From NCBI GenBank assembly GCA_032191485.1, contig JAVDOI010000004.1:16519443-16583442 (forward strand): a stretch of DNA of 64,000 bases, in the 5' to 3' direction. The notes under the pieces are model-generated. The model was given only the letters and a program-made list of their open reading frames with translations, did no database searches and had not been told where the DNA came from. Made by a program: the position numbers and the translations under genes. The stretch's first letter is position 1. Each line of letters starts with the position of its first letter. The DNA is from Leptoclinus maculatus (taxonomy: Eukaryota > Chordata > Actinopteri > Perciformes > Stichaeidae). Positions 1 to 13,500 of the stretch are shown here, in pieces.

Positions 1-172
1 GTGCCCTAAAACAACCTACGCTGTTGTTACACTTTGGACACAGTCACAGAGGTGGGAGTGGGAGTGATACAGTTAAGACTTTATGTTGCTCTCAAGTATT
101 AAAAAGAATAGTGCACCAAAATAGTGCTTGAAAGGTAGGAGGTGTTGTATATTTTAGTTTTTAATCCAAATC

Positions 173-175
<3 letters not shown>

Positions 176-214
<39 letters not shown>
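176..214. repeat. (TA)n microsatellite
   Basis: Pure TA alternation in a dennd1b intron. Confidence 0.95.
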
Positions 215-216
<2 letters not shown>

Positions 217-428
217 TAATTATTTTCCAATGACACCATAACAGATTGTTAAATGCTTTCCCTCCCACCTTTACACAGATAAACTGAAGAGGTTAAAAAG
301 ATAGATTCTAGTTTAAGGTTGGACACCAAAGATTTAGCAAAATAAATACACACACAGAAACTGGTAGAAAGTAGTTTTCACGACTTGGCCCCACATCTTG
401 AAAATAAAATATAAGAGCTGCAGCTGGC

Positions 429-454
429 TTTTTTTTTTTTTTTTTTTTTTTTTT
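429..454. repeat. poly(T) tract
   Basis: A run of about 26 T in a dennd1b intron; could be the antisense A-tail of an old retrocopy, but no adjacent element is recognisable. Confidence 0.8.
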
Positions 455-1357
455 AACACTAGAAACGTGCCAAGATTAGCCCAAGGATTTGACTGGAACG
501 TATTATTTCCACCCAGTGATTTGCTGATATTATAAGCGATGGGACAGGAAACTAACAGCAACTTGGGGGTCAATGTGGTTTGATTTAGCTAATAGAAAGC
601 AGCGCACCATATGTGTGACTGAGTGATCTACATTCACATAATTGTTTTAGAGATTTTCTTCATGTTCAGTATTTAAAAAGATGATATACAGTTAGATTGT
701 TTTCCTGCAAAAGCGATGACGGTCAACTGAGCCTGTAAACTGTATGGAGGAGGCACCAGAGCTTTTATAAAGGCCCAAAAATGATAAGAAATGTTAAAAA
801 CGATTGATTGACATTGACATTGTTTTTTTTGTCTTTTCCCTTCCACTCTAATAACTGGTTTTATTTGGTCGTGGCCAGTAAAACTAGATATTTCTCGTGC
901 TTTAATGTCTAAAGAATGCCGTTAATCTTTTATTGTTTTAATCACAAATGTTGAGGTACGTGTGTGACTGCTTGTATTTGCATAACATATTTTACGTGAG
1001 TTTGTGTCTGTGGAGGTTTTGAAATGTGTAGCTGTCTCGGCTGTTAGGTCAGTATTTATGAGATGGAGTTTTATGCGCTCCATGTTACAAAGGGAGGAAA
1101 TGAAACTTCCTCATGTCTCAGACAGTGTGCAGCATGTAGTCTGCTGCCTAATCCCTCACCTGCTCCACATTACCAAATCCTTATTACCTGCAACCCACCT
1201 AATCTTGGGATGTAGTTTCTGTCAGGTAGGATTAACAACACCCCACTGCGGCCTGAGTGTTTGAATCTGTGTGTATGTGTTTTGTATCTGTTTAAGTGTG
1301 TCCACCACCACCTCCCCCTCCCTTCTTTAATAAGCACCTTGTAATTTATGGTTGTAG

Positions 1358-2282
1358 TTCATCGACGGACGGCTGGCCAAATTGAACGCAGGCCGCGGCT
1401 TCTCCGACGTGTTTGAAGAGGAGATCACAGAGGGGGGCTTCTGTGGAAGTGAGTAGTGCTAGACCTGTCTATCAATTAGCCACATTATATTTATTTGCCA
1501 TATTTCATGCAGTGGGGCTGTAGTTATTGTGCTATAGTAAGATGTAGAGTGAAAGCAGTGAGCAACACAAGGAGACATCTTTAAAGTTAGGAAATTAAAA
1601 GCAAAGGCATTAAGAGCCTTTCACTCCCCAAATAGAACGTATCTTGCTCTCAAAACAATTGAAATGACCAAAAGTCTTCTAAAAACAATGACAAACCAGT
1701 TAAATAGATGGTAGTTATATAGTACACTGTAGTGTCCAAGTATACGTTTTATAACATTTCTGGTCCTGAACTTCTTATTCTTTGAGTAACGTTTGAAGGC
1801 TGCTGTTAAATATCTCATGACCACATGAGGCACTTTCAAATACTAATGTCATTCTTATCGATTTAAAAACTACAACAAAATGGCTTCAAGTGACTCTTGG
1901 CCAATCGAAAAACTGTACAAAAAGGTACATTTTTATTTGTTTATATTTGACATGTATCTTGATTGTCATTTGTTGTAAAAAAAAAAAAAAAAAAAAATTG
2001 GAACTGATACAAAGGTTACTTGTTAATGTGATTGAATGTGACAAAATAAGATTGACGAAATAATTAGTATTGTTTTGGCGGCATTGAGCATTGTTACATG
2101 TGGAGACTGAGCACCGAGACATCAGAAGTTTGAAACCCCTTAGGAGCGCTCACACAAATGATATGATTTTGATCACATCACTTCAGGTTTGAGTCTTATT
2201 TACATGACAAGAAAAAAAGAAATGCCATCCAGATGTTGCAGCTAAATATCCATCATATTATTGGGCTTTTGAATTCTGATCC

Positions 2283-2313
<31 letters not shown>

Positions 2314-2917
2314 TGTCGTCAGTAATTCTGTTCTGTAAACATCTTAGAGCCCCGGACACCGTAGAAAGATCTCCTTTAAAGCAGCCCTCCACTCTGCATG
2401 CACAAGTCTTTTACATCCAGCTGCTCACACTAATGTTATATTCAACAGTATTTATTATTGATTGTGTAACAAAAGGGACAGAAGAAGAAAACAGACGATT
2501 ACAAAGCCTTTACAGCACTAAATGTAGTTATATTCAACAACCACTTTTTTTTTTAACTGCTCGGTAATGTGCGAGTGTGTGTAGCTATGAGACTATGTGT
2601 CACAGTGTAATATACATAGTTACCTTTGCTTTGCAATGTTCATACAATGCCATCGAGTGCAAAATGATTAATTCATGTTCTCTGTGTTTTATACATCCCT
2701 CCAGGTAATTCAAGGTCTTACCAGCAATGGATGCACACTGTGAAGGTATTCGCAGACTGTCCTGCATATCGTATCTAAATGCTTTTATCTATGGCTTTTT
2801 TTTTTGTAACGTTTCACTCATTTCATTCCCGAGTTATATTTAATTGAAAGTGTGATTGACACAGCTCAGTGTTTGAAGTCCTGGCCGCCTGAATGTACAG
2901 ATCCAGCTCGAGTGCAG

Positions 2918-2966
<49 letters not shown>

Positions 2967-5900
2967 GCGGCGCGTGCAGCAGGACAGTGGAGACAGACAG
3001 ACGGGGAGGGAGACAGAAGTGATTTGACGTGACAAGACGTCCTCCGACATGACATGTTGATCTGGCAGCAAACACAGGCGTTACTCTGCTGAACCGACCC
3101 AAGAACATAGATCTCTCCCTCCTTCTTCATCTCCTGTCTCTTTTCTCCTCTTCTTTGCTCCCCTTATCTCTCTCTCTCTCTCTCACTTTATCTTCCTTTC
3201 TCTTTCTCCCTCTTTTCATCTCTGTCACAGCCCCCCCCTCCCTCTGTCTCTCTCTCTCTCTCTCTCTTACACAGAGTATCTCTCTCCCCCCCCCCCTCCT
3301 CCTGCTCTCCCCACGCCGTCAGCTAAGGCTGAATTAGTTCTCTAGAGTGCTCTTCAAAGATTTGTTAAAGTTCACATTTCCTGACTGACAGGGATCTATA
3401 AGAGGGGCCTTCACCTCGGCCTCTCTCCTCTTCTCCCTTTGCCGACTTCTAAAACGCTGTCTGCCATTTACTCTGTTTAGCCGTTTAGCCGACGCTTTGT
3501 GCTTACACTAAAGACCAAACAGAGAAGAAGAGCGAGACGCCAGAGGAGAGAGATGCAGCAACTCTGAGAGAGAGAGAAAAGAAGACAGGCACCGAGAGAT
3601 ATTGGGTGCCATGATGTCAGTCTGCAGAACTCAAAGTAGAAATCAATCACGCACAGTCCCTTCCATCGCTGTTTTAGGCTGCTTCTAAATAAAACCCTCC
3701 TGAATGCTTTGAATCATGCAGTTTATCATGGCTCAGCGATATGATGACTTTGCCTGCTGTCACCGGTTGTATATGAAAGTTGCATTACAATACTATTTAC
3801 AGCTGCACAGGGAGTTTTGGTTGCGTTTGATATTGAAAATGAGTCCTTTGTGACTACTGCGGGAGTCCAATGATGTGGTAGAAATAATCCTCATGATATT
3901 GATAAGGATTCTGTTCTTCACAGTATGACAAGAATGTATGCAAAAATCAAAAACTGCAATGCAGCTTGCTCTGAGCCATTTATGCTGAAATGTGATCACC
4001 ACGATATGATTGCATGCTGTGTGCATAATATGAATATTTGATATTTTAAAAGAAATCTGTACGTGTGGAAACTCACCCAAAGTGACTTGCTAATAATGTT
4101 CTGTGTCTATTACAGAGAGGAGGAGCACTTCTCAACACAGCTGTGACTAAAGTACGTTCTTCTTCAAAAAACGGTCAAATAAATGTAGCTTAATGCAACG
4201 TTTCTTCTATATGTACAGAACTTGAAACATCGAGTCCTTAAAACTCCACTGAAATAGACATTTTTTGCCGGTTTGTTGCTGTGAAAATAAATCAGTTTGC
4301 CAAAAAATATACAGCAAATGAATTTGAAAAAGCTGTCTGTTTAGTAATTGACGGTGGAAGGAAACGTGAGCTGTGTAGTCTGCGTTTGATGAGCAGCACC
4401 ATGTCGTTATGTGCTGTACAATAGGTGGTCAGGGTGCCCTTTCATGTTATCGCCTTCTGTTGCTGTGCGATTCTCTCTTATCCAGCCTTTTGTCTCTGTG
4501 TTTTTTGCCGCAGGGATCAAAGCTTCTCGTGATGTTACACGAAACCAGAACAGAATGTTAATGCAACATGTTTTGATTAGTAATCTGTGTGCGTGTGTGT
4601 CTGTGTGTGCGTGTGTGTGTGTGTGTGTGTGTGCGTTGTTTTTCATCCTAGGCCAAGAGTCACGCCAAGAGGGGCATCCGAGACATTAAGGGCAGACTTA
4701 AAGCAAGGGTGAGCAGCACGGACCTTCACACCTCCCTGACATACATGCACACGCTCGTAGAAATTGTGTGTGCGCACATGATTCTGTTCTGAGAGCACAC
4801 GGATACAGTAGACACACACACACACACACCCCTCCCCTCATAGAAACAGACAGGAAGGCTGCTTTACATGGAGTGTGTGATTCTGACGCCGGGCCCTTTA
4901 ATGACTGTTGAAGCCTGCTTAGCGCTTTGTTCAGGGCTGTACATTTTTCACCAACGCCCCTCTGGCTATGGCCTGTCATGTCATCCAGGCCCCGGCCCCT
5001 CTTTCTCTTTTATTGTCTGCATATTTCATCAGTGGGCCTGTGATTTCCTCAAAGCTAATGTAACGAGGTGTATGTTTCCATAAGCCTGATGGATTTGATA
5101 AGGCAATAGCAGTTTGATCTGTCAGTGGGAAACTGAGCAGAGAGGGCGCTGATGAAGAGCATGAGGACTTAGCAGTGTTCTGCATGTGTGTATATACACA
5201 CACACACACACACACACACAGTAGAGGAAGGTAGAGGTTTTGAAATCTATTTGATTTGAGGTGAAACAGATTTCCTGTGCGTCCATGAATTAATTCTCAA
5301 ATACACAAATTAATGAATTTGACTTTCTTTAGTGCATTTATGTTGCTGCCAGCCACAGATGTCTAAACAAGGACCCCAATGCACAAGCATATTGAAATGA
5401 AGCTCATCAGTGGTGGTTACCTTGAATATAATTGTTTTAACCTTGTAGAGAACGTTTTAAAGGATTAGGCTGGTGATAATAAATATATGTGCTGTTATCC
5501 ACAAATCCCATTAAAAGACCAAAACCACCAATGCGTTACTTCTTCTCTCTATGTTTTCCGTGTCCGTGGCTCAGAGACCCAAACTCATTTGTTCTTACTG
5601 AAGCTCTTTTTCTTTTGAAAGACGGGTCATGAGTATATACTTTAATTGTTTCAGTGATTTACTGAAACAGCCGGGGCACTGTAGCTCTTAGCAAACGTTA
5701 TCCAAACACAAATACATGGTGCATTTGTAAGGGACTATTTTTTAGGGGCAGACTTGGTGCTCTACTGAGTATTCGCAGTAACAGGACGGTGTGTGTGTGA
5801 GATTGACTACAGTCACCATGTTCATCGTGTCATCAAACTGTGGTTCATTGATTATTTTTTGGATCTATGGTTCAGATAAACAATACTTATTAGTAGGATC

Positions 5901-7226
5901 AATACATATTTTCACAGTAGATGTTGGTAGTAAGAAAAAATATAGACTATCACCAGACGAATCCTTTAACTTTTACAAATGTCACTGAGAAATAGAAACT
6001 GTACAAAGAGGCATCTTTACTTTAGTTCTGTGACTTCTTTCATTCTTTCACTTGAAATGGATTAACTTGAGCGAGGGAGTAATGCATTGAATGTGTTGTG
6101 ATGTGGTTTGAATGCAAAAACACATTATTCTCCGACCAACACGTTCTACATACATAGTCACTTTAGTTCTTATACAACACAGATCATTTTACATCTACAT
6201 TCATTTCATTTCTCCCTCAGGAAGAAGAAGAAGAGGGGGTGATGGTATGTGAGGGGTCTCCCACCAGCACCAAGAGCCTGTCTCCAAGGAGACTGCAGAA
6301 GATGAGACGGGTATGACACACACACACACACACACACACACAGATACACATCAGTAAATAAGTTAACTACATGTACACTGACTGATCATACGAGAGCTCA
6401 GTTTTCACTTGATCGACATGGATGCGGTCTTCCACTTCTGTGCTCTTTCCGTCCACTTTTTGTTCTCGTTTCTGTCTTTCTTTCTCTCTTCATCCCCACT
6501 CTCTCTCTCTCTTTTTTTTAATCTCCATCCTCCTGTCTTTCTTTCTCCCCCTACTTTCTCTCGCTCTCTCTTGAAACAGCTCTTGGAAGTACAGTAGTTT
6601 GTCCGGGTGCCAAATGTAATGATAAGCAATTTTTTTTTCTTTCAACGCACTCATGTTGTACATTCAGTATTTTCCTCTGAACAGCACGGACAGTAGAAGC
6701 AACTCATCTGCTGGTCAGCATTTCCTCTGAAGAATTTGCTTGTGCCCCATAAGTGGATAGCACTTGTGTGTGTGTGTGTGTGTTCGTGCAGAGCTGGCAT
6801 ACAATGTGCAAACACATGCACGCTCACAAAATACACATTCATCAATAAATTTATCAAGAGAGGTAAAAAAACGTTAGAAAATAAGAAGAGACTGTAGTGT
6901 GAATGAAAACGTGGACATATAGTTCTCGGTGAAGGAAGTCTAGTTTAACGTGATTAAAATTGCACACTTAAGTACAGTGTTAAAAGCATGCATACAGCCT
7001 CAGGTTACTAGTTAAATCTTCCACCTAATATCTATACCTCTGTACTCTCAGCTGGAGCTTTTCCACTTATTTTGGCTAAATGAAAAAAATACCAAGTTGA
7101 CTGCCAGTTCTGTCTTAAAAATACACACAAAAAACCATCCCTGCATGCACACACTGACATTTTGGTCACAGTCATATAAGAGTTTGATTAGGAGAGGTTG
7201 TGCCGTCTCTAATTAGCGTTGTGTTT

Positions 7227-7295
<69 letters not shown>

Positions 7296-7439
7296 TGAGG
7301 CTGGAAAGTCTTAGCGCAGAGGAAGGTGTGACGGCCGGGGAGAGGAGAGGAGAGGAGAGGAACGGCAATTAGGGCTTTTCTAAAGGCCTCCTCGGACACC
7401 CTCCCCCCAGCAAGCACACACACAAAGACGGGCCAGCCC

Positions 7440-7487
<48 letters not shown>

Positions 7488-10203
7488 TTAACAGTTAACA
7501 TGCAATTGATGTGCGCACACACCCACAAACAAGCATACACACTGTATTCAGGATATACACACTCTCACACCCCTGTCCCTGCCATTGAGGCCTGTTCATT
7601 GCCACAGTAACGGGTCCCTGGAGACCACTGGAGGAGGGACGCACAGGACACATGTCCCACAGCACTGATTCTGTGTGTTTGTATATTTAGTCCATCAGTT
7701 TCTCTTCAGCCATACACAAATGCTTTTCTTCTCTTTCCACATTAACTTTATATATTTACTTCTACCTTTTTAGCTCCAGTACAGTTTACCAGTGTGTTTC
7801 CCGGACGCCTACATATTAAAGACATAAACCCCAGTAGGAGAGTGCACTCTGACATTCTGTCTGCTGACTGAAAATTGAGAAGCCAAGAAAGCCTTGATAA
7901 TTTATGGCCCGTCGGTGTGCAGTAACCCCTGAAAGATTGAAACTCTTCAAAACAGTTCAAAGCTGTGTTGTTGTTTTTCCAAGATAGTGGTATTAGCTTG
8001 GTTTATGTCCTTATGAACAAATTAAAACGCGTTACTTAGAAACTCAAAATGGAAGCTCAAAAAATAACTAATTCTTTCACAAAAAGATGTTTATGTCCAG
8101 TTCAGAAATATTGTTTTTTGTTTATGTTATACCACTGGAAAAACATTTGGCAAGTACAGAATGAATATTTTTTTCGGTTTTTATTTTTCTTAAAGCTAGC
8201 CATTTATTTACTTTCACCTGACTGTTTAAAGCACAGCGTATTTACATTTCAGTTACAGTTCAAAAGAATCTCTTACCCCCTCTTATCTTTCTATCTGTTT
8301 TTTGTATTAACTTGCTGCCCATGAAATCTTGAAACTGTGTTCTGCCCACAGCTGTCTTGACCAGGTGTTCCTTGCACGGGGAATTGCTCTCAATGGGACT
8401 AACCTGGTTAAATAAAGGTTAAGTAAAGAAAAAAAATAGAAAACCTACCTTTACCTCCCCTGCCTCTTGTGCCCACACACAGACACCTATAGCAGTACCA
8501 ACTCTTATTCCTCGATGCTTATTTCTTAAAACATATCACACTCCATCTCTGTCCTTTCTGTGTCCATCCATGCAATTCATTTTTCAATCCTAAAATAAAT
8601 ATATCTAACTTTTCTTGAATTGACATTGTACCCCAATTTTATCAGTGACCTCAGACTCATTTTTAGACTCAACACAGCACGACACAGCACGACAAAAGAA
8701 ACAGCCTGCAAACTGACCATCAAGTTGAATCAGCACCTCTCTGCAGTTCTTAAAGTTCAACAAAAACTGAACATTAAAACCTTCTTTAAGGTAGTACTCC
8801 ATTAGTTTTAGCTACTGTCGGTGTGTATTAAAGATAGTACAATGGCGCTGCTTATTGAACCGTATCCATGGCTAAGTGAAAGGAAAGTCACTTCATATAC
8901 AGTTTTTTTTAATTTATTTATTTGCCTTTAAGACACATTTTTGCCTTGTGTCCTCAGCTACAGTACACTCATAAACCCACTCCCTTGTCCTTTCCACACA
9001 TCCATACCTCTGACCAAGTGACCAACAGAGGCTCATTCACCTGCTATGATAAATTCAGACACATTTTGTCATCTGGCGCTCCAAACATGATGATGGTGAT
9101 CTGATTAAAGACATTCCGTCTTCCTGTATGAAAGAAGAAGCCTGAAACATTTTTAGCATTCATCTTTTCCTTTTTTTTTTGTGCAAACTCCTCTATGGCT
9201 GTCCTTGAAATGAAATGAATGATCCTGGAGTAGCTTTCTTTTAATTAATCATAGCAAAAATAATCAGAGTTATGAAATTCCTATTCTATTTGATCAGCCA
9301 ACACACGTGTACCAAAGTGAAAGTGCTGCTGTCATTTGCGCACATATTTCAGCCGTATCTGGCAATGTGGGTGATTCGCAGTGTTTGGTGAGCTTGTTGA
9401 TTAAGAATGTAGGAGTAATCCTTTCGTTTGACAAAAACAAGACTGAATTGGACCGCTGACTCCTTGTCTGATACAACAAACAACAACCATTGTTCTGGCT
9501 CCTGTATGGTTTGCTGTGTGAGTGCCACATCTGTTTTTGAGATTCTGTATATCTGGTATGTGTGTGTGTGTGTGTGTGTTTTATGTGGTATTGTGCTGTG
9601 AGCATCTGCAAGCAGAGAGTGCGTGTCTGTACCTCCAGCCCTTTGGTACATGAGCATGGTTTTGATTGTGTGTACACAAACACGCATGCATTTAGCAGCT
9701 TGCCTCAGGTTGGAGACAACACAATGACAGCTGTTGAGAGACCAGAGGAGAGGAGAGGAGAGGAGAGGAAAGGAAAGGTTGGGTCAGTGTTATGGACAAT
9801 GACAGCCAGCAGGCCTGTGGCTGGGCTCAGCCTCAGGCTCTGGACTCTTCACCTGGTGAGGCAGGAGAGGTGCCAGCCCGGAAAACACCACATCGCTTAG
9901 GGCGGAGGGGAATCAGGGAGCTGACAAAGATGTAAAACAGAGGAACAAAGTCACATGGATACTTCAGTGTGTGTGTGTGTGTGTGTGTGTGCGCGTGTAT
10001 GCATGGGTGGATGTTTGTGTGCTCGATCAGTGGGAGACAGCTCATGTGTTCATGGCCACTGGACACGTATGTGCACTGGCTGTATTTGTGCGGTTATGAT
10101 TTCAGGATCATCTGTCTTTGAGTTAAACATGCTTCTACTAATAATATTTATCTTTCGTACGATACACTTAACTTGAAATATTGCTCATAAAGCCTTACAT
10201 AGA

Positions 10204-10247
<44 letters not shown>

Positions 10248-10534
10248 TGTATTCAGTACATGATTGAAAATGCTATAATATGAACAATGTGCTAAAGCAT
10301 TACTTTCTGAGTAAACTGAATAGCTAATAACTATTTCACAGCCTATTCATGTACTGTAGATTATAGAGCATACAGTGTATGTGTGTTATAATTCATAATA
10401 ATGACATTTGTGCTGTTATTGTAAATGGAGAATGGCTCAAATATGCTCATAATATTTATTATAAGATTAATATTGTTAGATGAATAGTTAGAATGCATTA
10501 CAATGAGCTTTAAGTACAGTGGCTCTGTCCATCG

Positions 10535-10565
<31 letters not shown>

Positions 10566-13500
10566 CATGGTTATTTGTATGCGTTTGTAGTCTCCATTTC
10601 ATTTAGTTTGTCTCCACTTCAGAGACCAACTGACTTCCTCGCTGAACCCAAAGTGCCATCTCCTGGCACCTTCAAAGTACTGCACTGCACCCATTCACAG
10701 AAAGACACCAGGTGATCTTACTGGATGAGTTTAGTCCAACAGAATGAGCATAATTCACATTTTCCTCCTTTTTCAAGCGAAAGGGAAGCGGGCTTTCAGC
10801 AACAGCCAGTTGGATCGACGAGCAGTGGATCTTGCCTCAAATGCCGTTTTTCTTTTTTCTTTCTTTTCTTTTTTTTTTTTTGTTTGAGTGAGCAGCTCTT
10901 AAACAGACTTGGCCGTACTTCTGCAAAGGCTCTGCCTCTCCCCGAGGTTTGTTTGCTTTTTGCCGGCATCTCTTTACATACACTGCCAAGCTGTGAGATC
11001 AGTGCCCACTCAGAAATACCATATGAAATGTATAATGTAAGACTGGCTATTAAAGTCCGCTAGCGTTTGGCCCCGTCACAGAGAGGCATGGGTTGTTCCG
11101 CTTAACCGGTCATGCAGGGAAGGAAGGGAAGAGGGAGGGGAAAGTTTGTTTCTCCAAATGCAGATGGTGATGACTACTTTCCCCTCATAAACAGAAATGA
11201 AATGTAATTTGTTGTATCAAATCTGAGGCCCCTTAGATATATTTCATACCTTTTGCTTATTGCAAGGCCAGGATAGATAAAGGGTTAGAGTAAAGGATGA
11301 GTTGGTCACGTTTACAAATTCTATTCAATGTACTCACAATCCGTGACTGTAACGGCTTGTAAGTGGATGTGTGGCTTTTTATGTCTGAAGCCTGAAACTA
11401 GTGGTAATCAGGATTCTTTAACTTCTTGAGCCAGGTACTCAGGAACTCTGATCAAAGTAACAAAAAAAGATTACAAAATAATATTAAAATGATTAAGAAA
11501 TGTTTCTCTCAAGGTAAAAATAAAAATAACACTGTGAGGAGAAGCTCAGATGTCAAATCAAGGCTTTTCTCTCTCTTCCAAAACTGAAACAACCCTACCA
11601 TTTTTTTTATTATTTTCGTGACTCCTCTGCTGTATCTCCTCCTGACTCGTTCGCTCCCTGCGATCTGTACCGTCGCTCTTGTGGCGGCGTGGTGGAGAGG
11701 AAGGGAAGCAGGAGGCAGACCGACGGAAACAGTGACATCTGTCGCTGACAGCAGAGTGATGGAGGGAGGAAATGGGAGACAGGGAGGCATGTAGGGGAGA
11801 ATGACTTTTTACATTTTCACCTTTTAGCTTCCCATTAGCCGACAGCGAGAAGCTAATGAAGGAGCAGTATGATAATCTGTTGTTCTGCTATTTTATGCTT
11901 TCCCCTGTCCTGTCAGGCCTGAGGAGGTATGGGGAAGGTGGCAGCGCTGTCACTGCTTTGGTTGAGAATATCTCAGAGCACATTTTGAAGAGTCTCTCTC
12001 TATATTTTTGTTGTCATTTTACATTGACATACAGTACATCTAATTTTAGATCTCAGATTTAACTGATGCTGATGATTTCAACAGCTTTTAAGGAGCGGAG
12101 ATATTATATTCAAGTACGGTATACGTTGTATCTCACATTACCAGTCAAATGAATGCAGTATGTTGGCCATTAAAAAAAAAAAAAAAAGAAAAGTGTGATA
12201 AACCCACTCCTTCCATCGTAAAATGCTTGGTTGTTGTAAATAGTCTAATCTTAACTGCTGCACTCAAGGGTCACAGTGAAGAGAGGGAATGACAAATTGA
12301 TAAAGCCGTGAAGTGAGGTGCCATCCATTTACGGCTCCCTATGGAACTTTCTTTTGTAGACGGCATCAGAGCTGTAACAGAGATCAGAGGGCCGGGCTTC
12401 ATGACCTGTGTCTGGTTGTGTTTGGGTTCACCTTGCTTTAATAAACACCTAGACGCAGAGAGAGGCCCTGCTTCCCTGAAAAACACCGCTCTCTCGCACA
12501 AATGCACAGTCTAAATAACTGCATGCACTTGTGAAACATGCAGTGCAATGCGTTTGTGTTTGTGTCCAAACCTCACCCACCCTTCCCCAAGTGTCTCACA
12601 GGTGCATCTCCGCTCCGCTTTGGCTGGCTGGCACGTCGGCCCGGCCCCCAGATTTACTGCCCTGACACAGGAATCCATTAAAGGCTGTTTAGGGATCCCA
12701 GGCCTGAGCCCCTCTGAAATTTCTTTCATTATAGCTCCATGCTACCATGGAAGGCGAGCGGCTCGGCCAATCAGCGGCGCCGCCACATGTGTTCATGTTT
12801 AGCCCCGATGGCTGAGAGGCTTAAGTGGCTACTGCACACATCTCCTCCGCTGACTTTTATGGAGAAAATGGCACTTTAACTCTTTGTGTTTTTTTTGTAA
12901 TAGGGTGCGTATGTGACTGAGTGTGTATATGTGGGTGTGTATGTCTTCCCTGGCCGAACACAGGCCCTAAATGAGGCCAGGCCAGCCACACGTTACATTC
13001 CGCCTGTCTGGCTGGCACTGCGACGGCTAATCAAGACCAGCTTGGTTAACGGTTCCAATACTGCCCCCCCTTCCCCCATTCCCATCATTCTTTAGAGCTT
13101 TGAGGAATCTTTCCTCACCTCTAAATATTTCCTTCCTTCCTTTTTTCATTAATTCCCTTCCTCCTTAGTTATTGTGCTCTTGTGTCAGTTTTTTTTTTTT
13201 TGGGTGTGTGTGTGTGTTTCTGTCTGTGTCTCACAAATCACAACCACAACACAAGCACACAAACTCTACAGTTTTCACTCCCTAAACACACACACCCGCT
13301 CTCCGCTCGCTGTTAGCGTTGTGAAGAGCCTCTTTCTCACTGTAGGGCTTTGATAATTGGCTAACGTGAGTTTAAAGAGAAAAATGCAGAGAAGTTAGAG
13401 AGGTGGAGCCAAGCCAGTGTAAAAAAACATAGGGGGGGGGGGGGACCTGCTAACTGTACCACATGAGTGCGTGTTTGTGTACAAAAACACACAAGAGAGT

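Noticed and set aside
2823..3130. Overlapping ORFs with long His-Thr runs
   Set aside because: They are translations of a (TG)n microsatellite with no splice context or homology. The same applies to ORFs at 7172-7540, 9294-9687, 22080-22709 and 23171-23497.
3370..3420. TATAAG-like motif as an internal dennd1b promoter (GGGATCTATAAGAGGGGCC)
   Set aside because: A single weak motif, with no downstream coding first exon that joins in phase.
8049..8324. 91-codon hydrophobic ORF in a dennd1b intron
   Set aside because: Phe/Leu content follows T-rich sequence; no acceptor or donor usage and no family resemblance.
12804..12826. tRNA A-box-like sequence (GATGGCTGAGAGGCTTAAGTGG)
   Set aside because: No B box, no cloverleaf and no matching acceptor stem downstream.
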